Below are positions 38,801-51,700 of a stretch of 64,000 nucleotides of DNA, piece by piece. Origin of the DNA: Mesostigma viride (lineage: Eukaryota; Streptophyta; Mesostigmatophyceae; Mesostigmatales; Mesostigmataceae); NCBI GenBank assembly GCA_009746045.1, contig RPFO01000312.1:2103279-2167278 (forward strand), in the 5' to 3' direction. Both the position numbers and the translations under genes were made by a program. The notes below the pieces were generated by a model, which saw only the letters and a list, made by a program, of their open reading frames with translations, was not told where the DNA came from and did no database searches. Within the stretch, counting starts at the first letter, position 1. Each line of letters opens with the position of its first letter.

Positions 38801-41800
38801 ACATTGGAGCCGAAGGTCGGTCCTTATTTTGGGGCCTACAGTACAAGACAGATGAAAATGGCTGTCAGCTGGCCCCATTACATAAAATGGGCCAAGTCAA
38901 GATAGGCCAAGTAGGACATTGGTCCAATCTGAAGTTTTAAGTAGTGCAAGCGATATAATAAGAGCACTCAGAATCTGACGTTCGCGTGCCAAGAAGTGTC
39001 AATATTTGGTCGGCAGGGACCAAAAAGTACTCCCAACAACGAATAAAAACTAGATGGCCAAAATGTGCTTTTTTTCCTTTGGTAGACTGGGTTCCCACCA
39101 ACTGTTTCATTCCCAGGCTCACATTTGCCACAGAAAAGCACGGGCTACACTTCATTAGGGTATACTTAAAACAAATCTGCACATGAGTGGATCTTCCTGC
39201 GGATGCAGTGGGTGGTTCAAGGCCTCTGTGGCCTATGAATAGACCCCTATATATAGTGGCCTATAAATAGTGGGGGGTGGGGGGTTGGGTAGTGAAGGTG
39301 TGTAGCTCCCTTACAAAGAATGGTGGACCCCATTTTCCCATGAGTTAACTTAGCCAACAGTGTTAACCCCTAAATGGTCTGGCTGCCGATTTTCCGCCTA
39401 AAACTGAGTTACAGCCGACACGTAGGCCCCTGCTCGGGGGACCAAATGCCGCGAAAACTATTGAGAATTAGGAAAAGTTTAGCTGAGAAGATCGAAAGTT
39501 TATAATTTTCCTCACAGCATGGTACTAGGGTTTGCATACTTCTGACAAAGTTATACAGGTGTTCTGGTCGGTCAAAGTACAAGGGGTCAGGGTACTTTTT
39601 CGCGTACAACGCGCATTCCGGAAAACGACGACCTGGCCATGGCGGCTTGCGCCCACGCATGGCATTTACGTTTTCGTTCGAATTTTCTGACCAAACTCAG
39701 GAAATTGATTTTATACATCCTAAAGATGATACAGGCCAATTTTTGGTTCGCGGGAACGCCATTTGATAGGTGTCGGCAGCGTTCTTGCTGGAAAAAACTG
39801 CGATCAGGCCGGACGATAGAAACCTTGACAGCAATACCTTTCCAGCGTATTTTAAAGGATATATTGGTTTCTTTGTACTTTTTATGATACATAGTAGTCG
39901 TAAACGTGCAAGGGTGGCCAGAAATCGCCGAATCCAGCGACCATGCTGCACAACTTTGGCGTGCCGAAATGCGCCATTTTGCGGCCACCGCCTGGGCCAA
40001 GGTAACGCCATCCATGCCTGGTAAAGCTTAATCATCGGTTTCCTATCGATATTTGACGTTTATATATACGTTCTAGCTTGTGTAGCACATTCTTTTTGCA
40101 TTATTCATGCTCTTTCTTGAGCCTGGCCTGGCCCCTTTCTAAAACACCATTCTTAGATGCTTCCATCAGTCAGTTGACCTGCCACAGGGTGATGGTGATA
40201 AGTTTTAGAGGCTGTATGGGTTTGAATACCTCCATATATGTTTGTTATACATTTCCCACACACATATTGCATGAGTGTGAGGCAGTTGGCTGGTCTCTGT
40301 GGCATCATCAAGCATGTAACCCAACAGGTGAGTAGAAGCTTCCCATTGTCAGCATGTGCCACCAGGTGTGCTGGCCATCACCTGGCAAGCTATAGAAGCT
40401 TAGGCCTAGTTTATCCTTGCTAGGGCAAGCTGAAATAGGCTTAAAATCACTAGTTTGTTGGTGGCTGCCTCCTAGAATGCATGCCTTGCGTAGGGTATCC
40501 GTACCACGTTACCTACGTGCATGGACAAGGTGGCACCTGCACATAGGTGCCATGTAAGGGCAGTGTGATGATGCAGTTATGTTTCCCCATCATTATGGAA
40601 GGGAAATGTATTGTGTGGCATGGTTGGGGGCCATATTAGTAGGTATTAGTAGGTAGTATGCCCACTCCTACCCCCTTGGTTGCTTTTTACCACCGGTACA
40701 CCCCTATGGGCTGTACTGGGTGTAACTGCTGGTATACCCACCCAAATGATGACCCCAATGGCTCAAACTGTTCAGCAACTAATTGTTTATCATCCCTGAA
40801 GTGGTAGGTGCCTAGCTCTTACAACATAATTCAAAATGCACATTCTACCAAAAATAAAAACGCGCGTCTTGACCCCCCTGACTTTGACGGCAGTTATACA
40901 TGGCCTACCCTGCATATATGTAAGGTTGTGATGTACCAACCCGAAGGGCAACTCATGGACATGCTTGGCCCCCAAGGACAGCCATTGGATATGGGTGGGT
41001 TGGATGGCATCTGGTTTGCAAAATTGTGAAGTTACAGCCGATGCATCGGCAGTATTTCTGCCCATTTAGGGGTTAAGGCAAATTAATTTGTTAGGATGGC
41101 CTCCCAGCACTTCCAACTGCCCTAGGGACCCACAAGAAAGAGCTAAAAGGAACTTGTGAGTACGAGTATAGTCAGTTATATTGCAGATTTTGAATGCGTT
41201 ACAAAGCAGGATTGTCATTGTAAGCAGCAAACAGTGCTAACATCTACAGTACTCCAATTACCGGCGTGCCATGAGTACTTGCCCTAACCAGAAGAACTTG
41301 TCAGATATGGTTGGCATGAAGCTATGCGAGCGCGGCGAGTACAGGCTCTCCAACGTTCTCATGCTAGACGGACCACACTTACCATGGATTTCACTGTAGC
41401 GTTTGAGGGGAGGTGCAACTGAGTTCTTGCGTCAGATTGGATCACCAACATGTTATGCTTCACGCAGGGATTCTCCGGGTGTTGCTTAAGGGGACGTGGC
41501 GCGGCGAATATTTTCCGCGCCAAAAAATTCGCGGTACCAGCCGTACCGTGAAAAGTGGGTGCACGGTGCGCGCACCCCTTGCGGAAGTGGCCATGGCGAC
41601 TGCGTTTAGGCGAAACTAGCAATGTAGGGCTAGAGAAATGCAAAAAAAATGCTCGAATGTTGAAGACGATGATTTAATGATGTTGGGTTATGGCGGCAAG
41701 TAGCTGGTTTACAATATCGCTGTTTTCTTTTACTGCCATCGGCATGGGGGGTAAACTGCATTTTTTGGTCGCGCGGAATAAAATAGAATTCGTGATAGCG

Positions 41801-44800
41801 GCAGTAAATTCGCAGTTTTGGGGGTCTTTTCGACCGTGAAGGATGCATTAATATCGGTAGCATTGAATTCCAAACCGAACTGGTGCTTTTCGCTACATTT
41901 TAGGCCATTCTCGGTAAGTAATTGTTCAGGCCTGCGCAGTGCATGTCGGAACCTTCCATGGAAGAACGGCCGTTGTTGCGCGCCTGAGAGAGGGATCTGC
42001 GAGGGCAAGGTATATATTTGTCGCGAATGTTATGTGCTATCAGTTCTTTGTTCTATGAGCCCATCGTTCGAAGGTTTTTGCGTTCTGTTTGGGCAGTTTC
42101 CGCCAGCTAGCTCGCCGTTGCTTGCCGAATACCTGGCAGCTTTAGATTGCTCTCGTTGATGTCGTGGTCAGGGCCGCTTCAGTCGAAGCCTATAGCTTCT
42201 CGGGAAGGTTTAAGGCATTTCATAAAACGTGTTCTGGCAAGGATGGTGTGCGTATGGACGCTTCTTGTTGTGTGAGAGTGACGCACCCTCTCTTCGCAGC
42301 GGCATCACAGCGCTTAGTTGCTGAACGGCTGCCAATGGTCTCGTCACATTTTATCTTGCAGGGGAGGAAGTGTTTTATTGACGATCATGTTGGAGATATT
42401 GCATTTGTGTGACTGCATGTAGATAGCTGCCACCATTGGTTTATTTGAGCTTGCCCTTGATATGATGATGTGAAAAGACTGCAATGTGCTGAGCCAACCA
42501 TGGTTGACATGGTTGACTGCATGCAAGCTTTGTATGCCATGATCTCCTTGGTTCCTTGCCCTCCATAGTTCCAGTTTGTTGCCCATCTCAGGTAGGGCAG
42601 TGAAGGAGTTGTTGCTGTGTTGATTAGCTTGGTTGGCATAAACCTTACACTCTAACCTGGGAGAAACATAGAAAATGCTGGTTAGGCATTTTAATGCCAT
42701 CATCATTATTGCTATTCACATGCTTATATGTCTGGCCATGCTCGAGGGACGGTGAAGGTGTATGAGGTGTGTGGCCACCGCTCTGTACTTTATAACATAT
42801 TCAGCATGTATTTGATGCATGTTGGATGGCATGTGAAGTGTAATTGTGTTTACTTGGTTACTGAGTGGTCCTTAGCGCCTGTCAGGTGGTCGTCTAGGAA
42901 ACCCATCATTGCGTGTCACAGTGAGTCAGTGACCCCAAACCTTGAGCATGTGTCGTCATCAGTGTGCAAGAGTTATTTATATGTGCTTTTGGTCATAGAT
43001 TTGCTGAGTTCTAATCACGAAGTTTACAAGGTAACCTTGGGTTGACTATTGTGTATGCTCTCTTGGCATGTATGCCTAACGATCGTGTTGCTATGCTTGG
43101 GCTGGCAAGGTTGGCCATGCCGAGGGCAGGTGAGGGCAGATGAGGTGCCTAGCTGTTTGCTTATGTTTTGTGATCGAGTAGGGCATGCTTTCAGGCTTTT
43201 TGGATGGAAAACATCATGCCTGACTGGCCTTGTAGAAAGAAAAACCTCCTTTAGCTTATGTTCAGGTTTTAGCACGTTTAACTTTATAACTTGAGCTAGA
43301 CTTGTCGGAATGACCTGGGACTTGGAAGACAGTTGTCCCCCTGTTAGACGGATTTTCGCTGCAGAAAAAAGTATTATTTTGACGTGTTTATAAAAAGTTA
43401 TTCCCAATGTCCGGTAAAAAAAGGGTCGTTTTGCGGGGAAATTAATAACTGTTCGAGGTTTTGCCCTTTCCATGATGTAAATAGCTCAGCAAGCTACAAA
43501 CTCAGGGAACTAAAAACGCTGCAGGCAGTTTTGCAAATAAATGTGTGCATTGGCTGGGGCATACCCAGCCCTAATTAGCGTCTTTTGCTATTTATAGCGC
43601 ATTATTGGCGTATATATGGGGGTAGTACCCCCAACAAGTGCATGGACAACTCACTAGAGATGTTATTTAGTGCCCCCAATCATAACTTAGCATTGTGCAA
43701 ATGAATTTCAAGTGATATTAGCATAGGTCAATTTTTAAGGGTTTTGGGGTGCCACCTCCCCTTAAAATACCTGGTATAAACCAGTTGTTTTGGTGGTGGA
43801 AGAAGCACTAGGTAAATTATTTTTGTGGCAGATGGTAATTTTGCACGATATACTATCAACCAAAATCAGCAAGTCCAGTTCATAACTGAAACAGAGCAAA
43901 GGATGAGCTTTGCTCATTTTATATGTGACACGCAGGCGCCGGGCTCAGAGGGAACTGACCTGCTATAGGTAGCTTAGTACTAGCACCTGTCACGAGGGTA
44001 CTGCACTGGCCAGCCTATCTGTGCGGAAGCTGAGTGTGATCCCCAAGTGCAGGCCTAGGTAGCTTTTGATGTACGGCACTAGACCTTGTACCTGCGCCAG
44101 GCGTGGCGCAACTGTGTTCGGCAGTCGGGCGCAACTGTGATGGTGTATGTGGCGTAGGGAGGCTGATTTGTAGCTCCGACCCACCCACCCACCCACCCAC
44201 CCACCCACCCACCCACCCACCCACCCACCCACCCACCCACCCACCCACCCACCCACCCACCCACCCACCCACCCACCCACCCACCCACCCACCCTCCCAC
44301 CCTCCCACCCACCCACCCACCCACCCACCCACCCACCCACCCACCCACCCACCCACCCACCCACCCACCCACCCACCCACCCACCCACCCACCCACCCAC
44401 CCACCCACCCACCCACCCACCCACCCACCCACGCACGCACGCACGCTGCTACTAGAGGGGCAACACCCTGGGTTCTAGTATGCTGGGATCCCGGCATGGT
44501 GCTACAATAACCAACTTGATAATGATGTCCAATGATTTTGGAGGTGTGGTATAGGCTGTAATTATAAAGACTGGAAGGGGGCTAGGCATGGGTTCATTGT
44601 TACTGACCGTGCTGCAGCTGACTATTTCCTTGACCATCTTGGCTGAAGTACAATTGGGAGAAACAATGCTAGGATGTTCTCTAATTAAAAAAGATGTTAA
44701 GTGGCCAGCCCTGGAGAGGGTCATCCTGAGCATATAAATGGCTAACCCTGCTGACAATGGGATCAATGCCCAAGGAGGAAGCCAGTCCTACGCTGACCAG

Positions 44801-47800
44801 GCCCAGTGAAGCAGCTCAGCAGGAGGGTGGCGCAACTCAGGACCGTGGGGCCGCATGAGGAAATCGAAATCAGGACAGGGGGACAAGGACCCAAAGGGAA
44901 GGGGTGACGACGCAAGTCTGGGGTCAGGAACCAGGGAGGTGGTAGCCATTAAGTGGCTGGCAACCAGGCTGGTGGTTACCAGGGCAGGCAGCAGGGTGAT
45001 AGTGATAGTGGTGGCAGGGCAAAAAGACAGGGCAATGGCAACCAGAAAGGACCCGGTAAGCCAGGTGGCCAGGTTCAGGGTGGCCAGAGAGGCTATGTAC
45101 TTAAGGAGGTCCTTGCCAGGCTCTGGGTCAGCCAGCAACACAAAATGCTTAAACTGTGGCAAAGGAAGGGCCACTGGAAGCAGGAATGCCCAGACAGGAT
45201 AAACTGGGGGGAGCGGCAAATCAGGGCAGAGGTGACTGAATAAGCCACCTCAGTATTAAAAAAAGACGCCCAGGATAGGGCATGCGGAACATGTAAAAAA
45301 AGGATTAGTGGGTTCAACCTCTGCACAGCAACAGGTGTGTAATGAAGTTGTTCTTTCACAGGATTGCTATAAAAAATTCTCTTGTTCCGTGGTGACAGAA
45401 GGGTCCCCAACTGGTGCTGGCTTTCGGAGCCAGGGAGCATCCTTGGGAAGTCCTGAGCACTGGCTCAGGGAGCCAGGGAGCACTACTGCAGCACACTGCC
45501 TGGCTTTGGCAGCCAGGGAGCAGGTGGCTTAAGCGTCCCCAAATTGCCCAACCGTGCCAGGCGTGAAGGCGGGTTGGTAAAATAGACAGGTTGCTTAGGT
45601 ACTCTTATGCTGGATAAAGGCTGCATTATATGTTCGGCCGTTCTGCCCAAGCTAAGATGTTTGCATGGAGTCTGGGTAAGGAGCCACTACGTAAGGCATG
45701 TAGAATAACTGCCAGAATGCTGCCAAGCAACCTGAGTTCCCCTGCATGGGAGCCTGCCAGGTAGAACGTGGATATCTAGGTAGTTATCCCATAAGGGCCT
45801 TGTATCTCTTGGTGGGTGTGGACAGATCCAGCAAGTTCAGATTTCTGCCATCTAGCATCATTTGTTGATAGGTCTGCAGAGCATGTGGCCTGGTTTTGAA
45901 GTGTATAAAAGTGTGCAGGATGACTTGCAGTTACTGTTTGGTCAGGCACGCTGATCAGCTTCCATGTAATTGTTGGTGGTCACTGGAGCGATGGTCAGCA
46001 AGGGGCTGACGAGAGATTCATTAGAAGTACACACAGTAATGCTGGCTGAGAAAACTGTGCTAGTTGTGGCATCAGCCATCGAGAACAACAGTACAGTATG
46101 GTGCATAAGAGGAGAAGCTTTAATAACCACAGGTTCAAACTATTTTCATGGAATAGCTGTGTTCCCTCTAGCTTTGCAGTATGGTTTGCTGTCCAAGGAG
46201 GTGGTGAAAGCCTGCCAGAGGACATTCAGGCAGACCATCAATTTGCCCAGCTAAGACGCAAACACAACCTTGGGTTGAAAATTGGTGACATCTCAGGAAA
46301 GTCTGAAGGTTATGATGTGAAAGGAACCGTCAATGCAGGGCAAGCGGGGCAAATGGCAAGATGGGTGGTGACCCATGTTAACTTTGAGCAGGGTTTTGGA
46401 CGGAAAATTGTTGTCAGGTATGATAAGATTCTAGGCACAGGCTCTAGAACTCAAAAACCTATCAGTGTGATTTCCTCTGGACCCCTAAAACGCGTGCGTA
46501 AAGAGGACACAGGAAATTTTGGCGGTCAAAATGAGGCACGCAAGAATATTATTCACGCTCACGCAAGAATATTATTAGAAGCGTCAAGGTACTAATGACG
46601 TGGGGCAAAACTGACAAAAGCTAAGAATCAAACACTTCAAAGTTCAAGAACACAGACTGCTTGAAATGCCACTCAGGCATGTATGCTAAAAAAAAAGCAT
46701 TATTGTTTACCACAACGTGGCTTATCCTGTTTCCACTCTAGGAATATTGTACTTTACGATGGAAGGCTCACAGGCTAGTCAGTAAGCGCAAGGACCCCAG
46801 CTCAGGAGGGATGAAGCCGCTCACTTGGGTAAAGCCCACATTCCTGCAGGCAAGGACAAATAACAATGCACTCGTCAGAGCGAAGAAATCAGCAGCCCAA
46901 ACAAAAAGCAAGGGTGCCAACTCATGTGGAGGGCCTGACGGACACAAGCGAGCTTATGCGAGTAAGTGTGTCACTGTTCCTTGGTTTAGGGTTTAGATCT
47001 GGGCAAGGTGCCACGCGCATGGTTTACTGTAAATCAACAAGGTGGAATTTGCATGTTTTGGAAATGAGTGGAGCAATACCTTGCATATTATTCTGTGGTT
47101 TCTTATATACATGCAGATGCTAAAGTTTGCTTGAGGTCATTGACAATTACATGCCTCACCTTGGCTACAGTTACTCTTTTCTGTTTGAAATGTGCTTAAC
47201 TCTTGTTGAAGAATGGCTGGACTTCAATCAGACAGGATGTTCTTCGTGAAGTAAAGAATTTATTTTTAACTGGTGTTGCCATTAGAGGATGTAGAACTGG
47301 ATCAATACACTCAAACTGCGATTAGTCAGTACGAATGCAAGGCTAGCAGAAGTGTGCCACTAAAAATGGGATGGTCTCCATGTTGCTACCTACCCTCATG
47401 ATGCTAAAACCTCTTGCCACATCACATTGGGGGGAATTCGCGCCACGTGTATACCATTAAATTCGATTCAGCGCTATCATATAACATATAATCATTTTAG
47501 GACGCCAATTATGCTAACTGCTATAGCTTGCGAATACCTTTCCGACGCTGGGCCAACCCCCTGCATGAAACAGACAAGGGAGGCATGAGATACAACGTCC
47601 TGAAGCTGTGCCGCCAGGTGGTGTGTCGGAACCATATCTTAAGTAGTTACATTTGTAGGCACATGGCAGAACAGGCATTATGTAGTGCCGGGTCACCCAA
47701 GCCAAGGCCTAGGAACCTTGATGTGTGTTACTGTGAGTAGTAAGTGATTGTATAGGTCTGAACAGGACCTGGCAGAGACCGCTGGTCTTGCAGGCTCTGG

Positions 47801-48696
47801 GCAGGACTGATACTAGTCATAGTGACTAATCCAGGTCATTGATCATGTGAGCTGAAATGGACAAGCAGGATATGTTCATGCACTGTCTGTTGATTTCCAT
47901 TACGCTGAGTGTCCTTGGAAGGTAGCCATGGGGTATAAAGCGCGAGCATCGCATGAGTCTCGGCGTCTAACCCCAGTTATGTCCAAGACAAAGCTACCTT
48001 TAACCCTTAAATGGTATCCAACTCGCCCCTACAAATAGGGGCCAGTTTGCACTTTTGCAAGATAATGTCCACAAACCAACATAATAACAATTTTACCGTC
48101 CATATTTGGACCAAAGCCCACACATATATAGAGTTACTTGGGGGTCATGTCAGTGGTCATGTATCAAGGTCCTATGGGTACATATTAAGGACCCCCCCCC
48201 AGGGGGGGGCGCCGAGTGCGAAACTTGACACACCTATAATGCATTATTACAGGCCAAAACAATTCCGTTGCTCCTGTTTTTTTACATGGGTAGCCAGGCA
48301 TGTTTGTTACATGGGTAGCCAGGCATGGCTTCTGAACACTGACATCATTGATTGTCCCAGGGACCCGGTATACGGGCCGAAAAAATTACTACCGTATACT
48401 TTTTGTCGTATATTGAAGTAAAATTTACTAAAGTATACGACACAAAGTATACGGGCCGTAAAACTTACGGCCCGTATACTTGGTGTGGTATGCTGTAGTA
48501 AATTTACTACCGTATACGACACAAAGTATACGGGCCGTAAAATTTACGGCAAGTTTACTTTGTGTCGTATGCCTTACAGGCCATTTTTTACGTACACTTG
48601 GCGTCCACTAGAATTAATGTCACGCTACGTACACGCCGCGTACACCGAACCGAGCCTAGTACGGGGCCGTAACCAAAAAGGACCCCGGTTACGGTC

Positions 48697-48727
<31 letters not shown>

Positions 48728-51700
48728 GTCCCACGCCGCACATGGGCAGCAGAGAATCTATAGTGGCCGATACGGTCTTGTACTTGTCCCGTTCTGGGTA
48801 CGGCACAGGGCGGTTACGTGTTGTTCTTGTTCTTGTTCTTGTTCTTGGTTCCCACGCCGCGGAAGTAAGTTAGTTAGTTGAATCCCACGCCGCGGAAGTT
48901 GAAGTTGTTGTTGTTGTTGTTGTTGTTGTTGTGTCCCACGCCGCGGTAGTGCAGCAGAGATTCTATATTTGCCGAGGGCCGGATAGAACGGTTGCGTGTA
49001 CGAGACTGGTTTCAGGTACGCCCCCGTACCTGTGCTAGTCGAGTTTGCAGGTGGGGAGTTGTGAACCGCCGCGCCGGGCGAGAACGATTTTTCGAATTTG
49101 TCAACGATCACAAGCGTCTGCCCTTGCAACGCTTGCCTCATAATTCGCCGGCCACGCCGATTTGCAGTCGCCAGCCGGTCAGTAGTGGTGAAAGAATATT
49201 TGGACTAAAAGAAATCGCGGGCTTATTGCGCCTGAAGAAGAAGAAAGCCAAAGGCGCACTAGAACAAGCCTTTGGAGCCGCAGTTTAGCATGATTGAGTT
49301 ATCATTTTTCCAGCCATCTACAGCGCTCTCTCCGATACAGCTAGCCTACCAAGGCGTAGTCCTTAGCCAGCTACATCAATTTGTTCGTCTTTGTTCCTTA
49401 AGGAAATTTAAATTTCGTGACATTGTGCGCATGCGGCATTTCACGAAGCTACTGCAATCGCATTACGCTAAACAAAGTAAGCCAATGTTCCTAATCAGCG
49501 CCCGCATATGCATGCCACGTTTAGTCGCAAGGAGTCACATAGACTATCTGTCTCACACTTAGTTAATCATCGCTCATTTGCTTACTGCTCCATGAGGGGA
49601 GCTGTGTACTACTGATTCTCTATCTTTGATGTATGGCAGTCGACTTAATGTCTTTTGCCATTCTTCAGGTTTCCACTCGTTCCCGTCGCTTGACAGGCTA
49701 CTAAAGATGCCTTTGAGTTACGCGACATTTTCGGCCTCGTTTACTCTACACCCGGCACATCTGGGCTACTCATTATGTGCCGATGTCCACCGTAAGTTAT
49801 TCAAGTTTTTTGCCTTGCATGGTTGTCAGTTTTGCTAGGCAATTTCTCCCCACCGAGACCCCTTTTTTCGCTTTGGCAACGCCATGCTATTGTATGGTAT
49901 GCCTTCGTGCCATGCTAGTGGGTAGGTAGGTTCACGTGCTTGTTCGTTGTGAAGAGAGGAATGCGTGTGGGTGGGTGGGTGAACGCGCTCTTTCCTTGTC
50001 AAGGGAGGGATGCATGTGGGGTGGGTGAGTGCAAGTGCTTTTTCCTGTCAAAGGAGGGATGCATGTGGGGTGGGTGGTTGCACGTGCTTGTTCCTTGTCA
50101 AGGGAGGGATGCACGTGGGGTGGGTGGTTGCACGTGCTTTTTCCTTGTCAAAGGAGGGATGCATGTGGGGTGGGTGAGTGCACGCGCTTGTTCCTTGTCG
50201 AGGGATGCATGTGGGGTGGGTGGGTGCACGCGCTTGTTCCTTGTCAAGGGAGAGGTGCATGTGCAGTAGGTGGGTGCACGTGCTTGTTTCTTGTAAAGGG
50301 AGGACTGCATGTGGGGTGGGTGGGTGCATGCGCTTGTTCCTTGTCAAGGGAGGGATGCATGTGGGGTGGGTGGGTGCATGAAATTGTTCCTTGTCGAGGG
50401 AGGGATGCATGTGGGGTGGGTGGGTGCACGTGCTTGTTCCTTATCAAGGGAGGGATGCTTGTGCATTAGGTGGGTTCACGTGCTTGTTTCTTGTAAAGGG
50501 AGGGATGCATGTGGGGTGGGTGGGTGCACATGCTTGTTCCTTAAGTGTCAAGGGAGGGATGCATGCGCGGTGGGTAGGTGCATGCTCTTGTTCCTTGTCA
50601 AGGTAGAGGTGCATGTGGGTGGGTGGGTGCATGAAATTGTTTCTTGTCAAGGGAGGGACGCAGGTGGGGTGGGTGGGTGCACATGCTTCTTCCTTGTCAA
50701 GGGAGGGATGCATGCGCGGTGGGTGGGTGCACGTGTGTGTTCTTTATCAAGGGAGGGATGCATTGCAGTAGGTGGGCCCACATGCTTGTTTCTTGTAAAG
50801 GGAGGGATGCATGTGGGGTGGGTGGGTGCATGCGCTTGTTCCTTGTCGAGGGAGGGATGCATGTGTGCCGCTAGCTTCCCTCCCCTCCCCTCCCTTCTTA
50901 GCTTCCCTCCTTCCTTGCATTACTTAAGTTCCTATAGCTTCCTTCCCCTCTTCTCCCATATCCCATAGCTTAATGCCCTTCCCTTTCCTCCCTCTCCCTT
51001 TGTAGCTTTCCTCCCCTCCCTTTCTTAGCTTCCCTCCTTCCTTGCATTACCTAAGTTCCTTTAGCTTCCGTCCCCTCCCCTCCCATATCCCATATCTTAA
51101 TGCCCTTCCCTTTCCTCCCTCTCCCTTAGTAGCTTTCCGCCCCTCCCTTGCTAAGCTTCCCTCCCTCGTGGCATTACCTTAAGTTCCTTTAGCTTCCTTC
51201 CTCTCCCCTCCCATCCCTGAGCTTCCCTCCCCTTTCCTCCCTCTCCCTTCTAAGTAGCTTTCCTCCCCCTTCCCTTTGTTGGCTTCCCTCCTTCCTTGCA
51301 TTACCGAAGTTCCTTTAGCTTCCTTCCCCTCCCCTCCCATGTCCCATAGCTTAATGCCCTTCCCTTTCCTCCCTCTCCCTTAGTAGCTTTCCTTTCCTTC
51401 CCTTTCTTAGTTTCCCCCCTTCCTTGCATTGCCTTAGTTCCTTTAGCTTCCTTTCTCTCCCCTCCCATCCATTAGCTTCCCTCCCCTTTCCCCCCTCTCC
51501 CTTCTAAGTAGCTTTCCTTCCCTTCCCTTTCTTAGCTTGGGGGCTTCCTTGCATTACCGAATTTCCTTTAGCTTCCTTCCCCTCCTGTCCCATCTTTATA
51601 GCTTTCCTCCCCTTTCGTCCCTCTCCCTTAGTAGCTTTTTTCCCCTTCCCTTTCTTAGCTTCCCTCCTTCCTTGCACTACCTAAGTTCCTTTAGCTTCCT

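Noticed and set aside
39587-40024. Frames of 80-150 codons conserved among the three TTAA elements
   Set aside because: The copies are so alike that every frame is conserved on both strands. No transposase motif is present, and the longest frame is interrupted in the third copy.
44015-44497. Gly-Trp-Val-rich and Pro-Thr-His-rich frames
   Set aside because: They are direct translations of the (CCCA)n microsatellite with no independent support.
49932-50968. Cys/Gly/Trp-rich frames over the 50-bp minisatellite
   Set aside because: Repeat artefacts on both strands without splice or start context.
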